From NCBI GenBank assembly GCA_964555675.1, contig CAZKTU010000321.1:1-6485 (forward strand): 6,485 nucleotides of DNA, written 5' to 3'. How positions within the stretch are numbered: position 1 is the stretch's first letter; each line of letters begins with the position of its first letter. Made by a program: the position numbers and the translations under genes. This document shows positions 1-6,485 of this stretch, one piece after another. Under the pieces are notes generated by a model. The model made no database searches. It was not told the DNA's origin and worked only from the letters and a program-made list of their open reading frames with translations. This DNA is from CAIWXH01 sp964555675. GTDB lineage: Bacteria > Chloroflexota > Chloroflexia > Chloroflexales > Chloroflexaceae.

Positions 1-11
1 CGGGCTCCGGC

Positions 12-29
12 AGGCCACGCAGGTGGCCT
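12..29. repeat. Perfect 7-bp inverted repeat beyond the first hairpin
   Basis: AGGCCAC (12-18) and GTGGCCT (23-29) are perfect reverse complements around a 4-nt loop. Together with the hairpin at 42-65 they form two tandem stem-loops in the region beyond the regulator-PPTase gene. No U-run follows on either strand. It may be part of a bidirectional termination region for a convergent gene outside the window. Confidence 0.3.
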
Positions 30-41
30 TCGCATCCCGTT

Positions 42-65
42 GCCGGGCCGTTCACGGCCCCCGGC
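42..65 (-). terminator. GC-rich hairpin 4 nt after the regulator-PPTase stop
   Basis: GCCGGGCCG (42-50) can pair with CGG (55-57) and CCCGGC (60-65) around a TTCA loop, giving a 9-bp stem with a 2-nt bulge. It starts 4 nt beyond the TAG at 72-70. No T-tract follows on the minus strand, so it is at best a non-canonical terminator or a 3'-end stabilising structure. Confidence 0.35.
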
Positions 66-69
66 GCCC

Positions 70-774
70 CTACCGAGCCGGCCAGGTCAACATGCTCACC
101 GAGGCCGGCCCGCCCGCGCAGGCCACGGCGGCCGCGTAGCCCGGCGCAATGCTCAGGCCCCGTAGCCACCAGGGCTGGGGCGCGCCGCCCGCGCCGGGGG
201 CAACGAGCGTCGTCGCCGAGTCGCCGGTCTCGGCGGCGATGTCGAAGCGGCGCATACCCAGGGCCAAGCCCAGGCCGCGGGCCTTGGCGAAGGCCTCTTT
301 GCGCGTCCAGTAGTCAAAGAAGCGCAGCCGCGCCTGCTCGGCGGGCAGGGCCTGCAGCGCCGCGTACTCGCCTGCGGTGAAGAAGCGCTGCGCGATCAGC
401 ATGTAGTCGATCCCCGCGTCGATCCGCTCGAGATCGACCCCGACTTCCCGCTCCGCGGCCACGGCGCACAGGCCGAGCTCCGCCGAGTGGGCCAGGTTGA
501 AGTGCAGGGCCGGCGCACCGTCGGCGGCCAGCCGGGGCTTGCCCAGGGCATCGTACGTGAAGCGTATCTCGCTCGGGGCACAGCCCAGGTAACCGGCCAG
601 GATGGCCCGCAACGCCCCCCGCCCCGCCGCGAAGCGCCGACGGTCCCGGTCGACCTGGAAGCGCTCGGCCCGCTCGCGCTCGTCGTCGCTCAGGGCGCCC
701 CACAGGCGCCCGTGCAGCCGGGCGAGGTCCCCCAGGTCGATCTGCCAGACGTGCAGCCGATCGCCGCTCGGCAG
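70..774 (-). other. Sfp/HetI-type phosphopantetheinyl transferase domain of the fusion protein
   Basis: Residues about 766-999 match a complete Sfp-type PPTase (about 234 residues, against roughly 220-240 for free-standing enzymes). The beginning LHVWQIDL (from residue 772) looks like the usual N-terminal strand of such enzymes, followed by LSDDERERAERF and the Arg-rich RDRRRFAAGRGALR helix. The FNLAHS motif contains H861. The Mg2+-binding motif VGVDLER supplies D879 and E881, and the WTRKEAFAK signature supplies K924, E925 and K929. All the residues expected for CoA and Mg2+ binding and for catalysis are present, so the domain is predicted to be active. Its likely substrate is the carrier-protein array of the divergent synthase; that pairing is inferred from position only. 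Confidence 0.92.
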
Positions 775-3069
775 ACGCGCTGCGCCGCCCGGGCTCGCCA
801 GGGCAGCCCCGGCCCCGAGGACGAGCGCCGGGGCCACGCCGAAGCCGTCGCCGAAGACCGGGTGACCCTCGTTGTCGGCGAGCCCCGCCGCGATCGTCGG
901 CCTGCCGGGCGGAGCGACGTCCCAGAGTATCGGCGGGGCGGCGTCGTAGCCAACCGGCGCGACTCCGATGAACAGCAGCAGGTTGAGGACCGTGCCCGCG
1001 GCGTAGCCCGGGGCCCGCAGGGCGACCGCGCGCAGCCGGGCCAGGTGCCGCCGCAGACGCGCCTCGAGGGCGGGTCGCCCGAGCCGGTCGAGCAGGCGCT
1101 CGGCGACTGGCTCGAGGATCAGGCGCAGCTGGTGCTCGCGAATATGGGTCGGCGCCCGCTCCTGGATCAGGGCGTGGCGGTTGACCAGGTCGAGCTGCTC
1201 GCCCGCCAGCTCGTCGCAGGCCGCGTCGACCAGGCGGTCGGTCGCATACTCGCGGATCACATTCTGGATGGCGTAGACCGGGCCCGCCGCCTGGGCCGGC
1301 GGCGCCACCTGCTCGACCAGCGAGCGCAGGTGCAGCGAGCGCAAGGCCTCGAGGATGGCCCGCGGCGGCCCCGGCTGCACCAGGTTGGCGCGCAGGGTCG
1401 GCAGGGTCGCCGGCTCGCGCTCGACCGCCAGCCAGAGCAGCAGCTCGCGCTCGCGCTCCGAGAGCCTCGCCCACTGCTGGTCGAGCACCGCGCGAATGTC
1501 GTCAAAGATCGGCGCCCTGGCGGCCAGAAAGGCCCCCACGTCCGAGGCGAACAGCTCGCTGATGGTCTGGGCGGCCAGACTGAGGGCCAGGGCGTTGCCC
1601 GAGTAGCGCTCGACCAGGGTCTGGGCCTCGTGCTCCGAGAGCTGCAGGCCGCGCCCGGCGAGTAGGGCGTGCCCGGCGGCCTGGTCGAGGCCCGCCAGGC
1701 GCAGGGTGCGCACGGCCGGCGTGGCGCCCTCGAGGCGCAGCAGCTCGGCCGGGCGCTCGCGGCTCGTCAGCAGCAGACAGCTGGTGTGACGGCCCTCGGC
1801 GATGCGCCGGATCAGCCGGCCGTAGGGCTCGAAGCCCGCCCGAAAGGCCCCGGCCTCGGCGTCGTCGAGCAAACTCTCGAGGTTGTCCAGCACCAGCAGG
1901 CAGCGCCGGCCCCGCAGCAGGTCGAGCAGCATGGCCTGCTGCTCCTCGAGACCGGCGGGCGGGGCGCTGGGCTCCTCGGCCAGGGCGTCGATCAGGGCCC
2001 GCAGGGTCTCTTCGAGGGGCGGGCCATTGACCAGGGTGTACCAGACCACCGCCTCGAAGCGCGGCGTGAGGGCCTGGGCCAGGCTGGCCGCCAGGCTGGT
2101 CTTGCCGATCCCGCCCATCCCCACCACCGCCACGACCCGGCAGCGCTCGTCCACCATCCACTGCTCGAGCTGTAGCGCGGCCTCCTGCCGGCCGTACAGC
2201 GGGCCGACATCGGGCACCTCGCTCCAGCTCCGTCGGCGCACCGGCCCCCTGAGTCGGGCGACCGGCGCCGCCTCGCCCTCGCCGCGCGGCCCGCCCGCGC
2301 GGATCTCCTCAGAGAGGGCGAGCAGCTCGGCTGAGGGCCCGGCCCCCAGCTCGTCGCGCAGGATGTCCCGGCAGCGCTCGAACTGGGCCAGGGCGGCGCC
2401 GCGCTGGCCCAGGGCCGCCAGGGCGCGCATCAATTGGGCGTGGGCCTCTTCGCGCCAGGGATCGAGGGCCAGCTGGCGCTCGGCGTAGCGGCGCATCTGC
2501 TCGAAATCGGCCGCGGCCTCGGCGGCCCGCGCGAGAGTGTCCAGCACCGACTGCATATGGCGCTCGAGCTCGGCGCGCCTGGCCAGCAGCCACTCCTCGA
2601 AGACGGGGCTGCGCGACAGGGGCGTCTGGGCCAGGAGCGGGCCGCCGTAGAGGGCCGCGGCCTCGCGCAGGCGCCCGGCGCAGACGGCGCAGCTCTCGGG
2701 CGACGGGTGGCTGTGGGCCGCGCAGGCCGCCACGAGAGCCTCGAAGTCGGCCAGGTCGACGCGAATCGAGGCCGCGGGGTTCAGCCCGACGACCCGCGCG
2801 TCGGCCAGCAGCAGCGGCTCGGCCGCGTCGTGGTCGGCCAGGGCGTGGCGCAGGCGCGAGAGGGCGTGGCGCAGGTTGGCCCGCGCCGCGGCGTCGGGAT
2901 AGTTTGGCCAGAGCAGGTCGGCCAGGGTCGCCCGCGGGTAGGGTCGCCCGGGGGCTGCGGCCAGGTAGGCCAGCAGGGCGCGCACCTGATCGCTCTCGAA
3001 AGCAGTGACCGGCCGGCCGTCCAGGGCGACCGCAAAGTCGCCCAGCAGCGAGATGACGAGACGTGACAC
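70..3069 (-). CDS. SARP/BTAD-NB-ARC regulator fused to a C-terminal 4'-phosphopantetheinyl transferase
   Basis: A 999-residue fusion protein, predicted cytoplasmic. Visible domains in order: winged helix of the SARP/OmpR type (about 1-95, LLGDFAVALDGR then LADLLWP and NLRHALSRLRHAL); BTAD helical domain (about 103-255, with DLADFEAL, FEEWLL and LDPWREEAH); NB-ARC STAND ATPase (about 286-630) with Walker A GMGGIGKT (K323), Walker B LLVLDN (D395), TSRERP at 435-440 and GNALAL at 491-496; a degenerate linker (about 683-765); and a full Sfp-type PPTase (about 766-999). From family knowledge, such regulators are nucleotide-gated DNA-binding switches, and Sfp enzymes attach phosphopantetheine from CoA to carrier-protein serines. 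The chosen start is GTG at 3069: it follows GAGG by 6 nt and gives the family-like N-terminus (V/M)SRLVISLLGDF. GTG at 3081 is the alternative. The frame stays open upstream to 4386, but that part is antisense to the synthase gene. No ATG lies in frame between residue 380 and the PPTase catalytic region, which favours one polypeptide. Domain calls are confident; the combined function is inferred. Confidence 0.9.
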   Translation of the reverse strand: MSRLVISLLGDFAVALDGRPVTAFESDQVRALLAYLAAAPGRPYPRATLADLLWPNYPDAAARANLRHALSRLRHALADHDAAEPLLLADARVVGLNPAASIRVDLADFEALVAACAAHSHPSPESCAVCAGRLREAAALYGGPLLAQTPLSRSPVFEEWLLARRAELERHMQSVLDTLARAAEAAADFEQMRRYAERQLALDPWREEAHAQLMRALAALGQRGAALAQFERCRDILRDELGAGPSAELLALSEEIRAGGPRGEGEAAPVARLRGPVRRRSWSEVPDVGPLYGRQEAALQLEQWMVDERCRVVAVVGMGGIGKTSLAASLAQALTPRFEAVVWYTLVNGPPLEETLRALIDALAEEPSAPPAGLEEQQAMLLDLLRGRRCLLVLDNLESLLDDAEAGAFRAGFEPYGRLIRRIAEGRHTSCLLLTSRERPAELLRLEGATPAVRTLRLAGLDQAAGHALLAGRGLQLSEHEAQTLVERYSGNALALSLAAQTISELFASDVGAFLAARAPIFDDIRAVLDQQWARLSERERELLLWLAVEREPATLPTLRANLVQPGPPRAILEALRSLHLRSLVEQVAPPAQAAGPVYAIQNVIREYATDRLVDAACDELAGEQLDLVNRHALIQERAPTHIREHQLRLILEPVAERLLDRLGRPALEARLRRHLARLRAVALRAPGYAAGTVLNLLLFIGVAPVGYDAAPPILWDVAPPGRPTIAAGLADNEGHPVFGDGFGVAPALVLGAGAALASPGGAARLPSGDRLHVWQIDLGDLARLHGRLWGALSDDERERAERFQVDRDRRRFAAGRGALRAILAGYLGCAPSEIRFTYDALGKPRLAADGAPALHFNLAHSAELGLCAVAAEREVGVDLERIDAGIDYMLIAQRFFTAGEYAALQALPAEQARLRFFDYWTRKEAFAKARGLGLALGMRRFDIAAETGDSATTLVAPGAGGAPQPWWLRGLSIAPGYAAAVACAGGPASVSMLTWPAR
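775..1023 (-). other. Fusion junction: degenerate STAND tail in place of WD40 repeats
   Basis: Residues about 683-765 start with APGYAAG and LNLLLFIGV and then VGYD. I recognise this as the segment that follows the NB-ARC/helical part in Chloroflexota STAND regulators, where it normally leads into a short pentapeptide-like stretch and WD40 repeats. Here ILWDV and VFGDGFG resemble eroded versions of the usual VWQA and VF..TFG landmarks, after which comes a low-complexity Ala/Gly-rich stretch and the first PPTase strand. The only in-frame alternative start seen near the junction is GTG at 837 (residue 745), with no clear ribosome binding site. The reading of this segment as a remnant is from memory of the family, not from an alignment. 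Confidence 0.5.
1180..2214 (-). other. NB-ARC (STAND) nucleotide-binding domain of the fusion protein
   Basis: Residues about 286-630. LYGRQEAALQLEQW is the entry segment that precedes the P-loop. Walker A is GMGGIGKT (317-324) and Walker B LLVLDN (391-396). TSRERP (435-440) is the sensor-like strand, GNALAL (491-496) corresponds to the GLPLAL motif, and AIQNVIREYATDRL (600-613) ends the winged-helix part. Intact Walker A and B suggest ATP or GTP binding and hydrolysis, as in AfsR, where the nucleotide state gates the regulator. The ligand that would trigger the switch cannot be read from the sequence. Confidence 0.88.
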
Positions 3070-3075
3070 GCACAG

Positions 3076-3079
3076 CCTC
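3076..3079 (-). promoter_or_regulatory. Shine-Dalgarno sequence of the regulator-PPTase gene
   Basis: GAGG on the minus strand lies 6 nt upstream of the GTG codon at 3069-3067. It decides in favour of that start over the GTG at 3081, which has no comparable element in front of it. Confidence 0.6.
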
Positions 3080-3085
3080 ACAAAC

Positions 3086-3103
3086 GGTCCATCAGTCAGG
3101 ACC
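3086..3103. repeat. Small inverted repeat GGTCC-8 nt-GGACC
   Basis: GGTCC (3086-3090) and GGACC (3099-3103) are perfect reverse complements separated by ATCAGTCA. The element covers the predicted transcription start of the regulator-PPTase gene (about 3100). It could be an operator half-site pair or a short 5'-leader hairpin just upstream of the ribosome binding site. A 5-bp stem is short enough to be chance. Confidence 0.3.
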
Positions 3104-3106
3104 ACA

Positions 3107-3115
3107 AGTATAGCA
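3107..3115 (-). promoter_or_regulatory. Extended -10 promoter of the regulator-PPTase gene
   Basis: The minus strand reads TGCTATACT, an extended -10 element (TGn followed by TATACT, one mismatch to TATAAT). A start about 7 nt downstream, near 3100, gives a leader of about 30 nt before the GTG at 3069. No good -35 is visible at 16-18 nt, as expected for an extended -10 or for an activator-dependent promoter. The CATACG direct repeats lie across the -35 position. Confidence 0.55.
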
Positions 3116-3124
3116 CCGCGCCAG

Positions 3125-3142
3125 CATACGATCTCCATACGC
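3125..3142 (+). promoter_or_regulatory. Candidate SARP-type operator: two CATACG heptads 11 bp apart
   Basis: CATACGA (3125-3131) and CATACGC (3136-3142) are direct repeats with an 11-bp period, one helical turn, and the similarity continues as CATACGnTC. SARP regulators such as ActII-ORF4 bind direct heptameric repeats with 11-bp spacing, the last repeat lying 8 bp upstream of the -10 element. Here exactly 8 bp separate 3142 from a weak candidate -10 at 3151. On the other strand the same repeats overlap the -35 position of the regulator's own promoter. The geometry fits, but only two copies of six bases are seen, so chance is possible. Confidence 0.45.
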
Positions 3143-3147
3143 TCGTC

Positions 3148-3156
3148 TGCTACGTT
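3148..3156 (+). promoter_or_regulatory. Weak candidate -10 of the synthase gene
   Basis: TGCTACGTT has the TGn extension but only three of six matches to TATAAT. It would start transcription near 3163 and give a leader of about 33 nt. A weak -10 placed 8 bp after the direct repeats would suit an activator-dependent SARP target promoter. TACGAT at 3127-3132 is an alternative hexamer. Confidence 0.3.
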
Positions 3157-3187
3157 GGGGCCATCCGGTCTCAATTCGACGAGCGGC

Positions 3188-3193
3188 AGGAGG
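3188..3193 (+). promoter_or_regulatory. Strong Shine-Dalgarno AGGAGG of the synthase gene
   Basis: A consensus AGGAGG lies 8 nt before GTG at 3202 but only 2 nt before ATG at 3196. The spacing therefore favours the GTG, while codon identity favours the ATG. The two starts differ by only two residues (M-R) and do not affect any domain. Confidence 0.75.
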
Positions 3194-3195
3194 AG

Positions 3196-6485
<3,290 letters not shown>

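Noticed and set aside
775..837. Separate PPTase gene starting at GTG 837
   Set aside because: The codon is in frame but no purine-rich ribosome binding site precedes it, and it would add about 20 unrelated residues before the PPTase fold. Internal initiation cannot be fully excluded.
487..1665. 392-residue plus-strand frame opposite the PPTase and NB-ARC parts
   Set aside because: It is antisense to clear PPTase and STAND motifs, and its Gln/Arg/Gly-rich translation looks like the complement of a GC-rich gene.

Overview
The window is very GC-rich, with GC-biased third codon positions, and most likely comes from a member of the Chloroflexota (Chloroflexia). That assignment is an inference. 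It rests mainly on the regulator, whose layout (winged helix, BTAD, NB-ARC, then a GYAAG..LNLLL segment) is typical of the large STAND regulators that phylum carries in many copies. No RNA gene, insertion sequence or CRISPR array was seen.

Layout: two genes diverge from a 126-bp intergenic region (3070-3195). To the left, on the minus strand, one 999-codon reading frame (70-3069) encodes a SARP/AfsR-like regulator (winged-helix DNA-binding domain, BTAD, NB-ARC ATPase) with a complete Sfp-type 4'-phosphopantetheinyl transferase (PPTase) fused at its C-terminus. The PPTase sits where related regulators normally continue into WD40 repeats. To the right, on the plus strand, starts a large iterative polyketide/polyunsaturated-fatty-acid-type synthase (3196 to beyond the window end). 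Its visible part holds a PfaA/HglE-like ketosynthase, a malonyl-type acyltransferase, and a Gln-rich helical linker with a duplicated 28-residue unit. The ACP array expected next lies outside the window.

The intergenic region carries an extended -10 promoter (TGCTATACT on the minus strand) for the regulator-PPTase. It also has two CATACG direct repeats 11 bp apart, the spacing known for SARP operators, ending 8 bp before a weak candidate -10 for the synthase. Positions 1-69, beyond the regulator-PPTase stop codon, contain only two GC-rich hairpins.

How the genes may work together (inference): the PPTase converts the synthase's apo-ACPs to the holo form, the role PfaE plays for PUFA synthases and HetI-type enzymes play for HglE. 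Because it is covalently joined to a nucleotide-switched DNA-binding regulator divergent from the synthase gene, one polypeptide could control both transcription and post-translational activation of the pathway. This regulator-PPTase fusion is the most unusual thing in the window.
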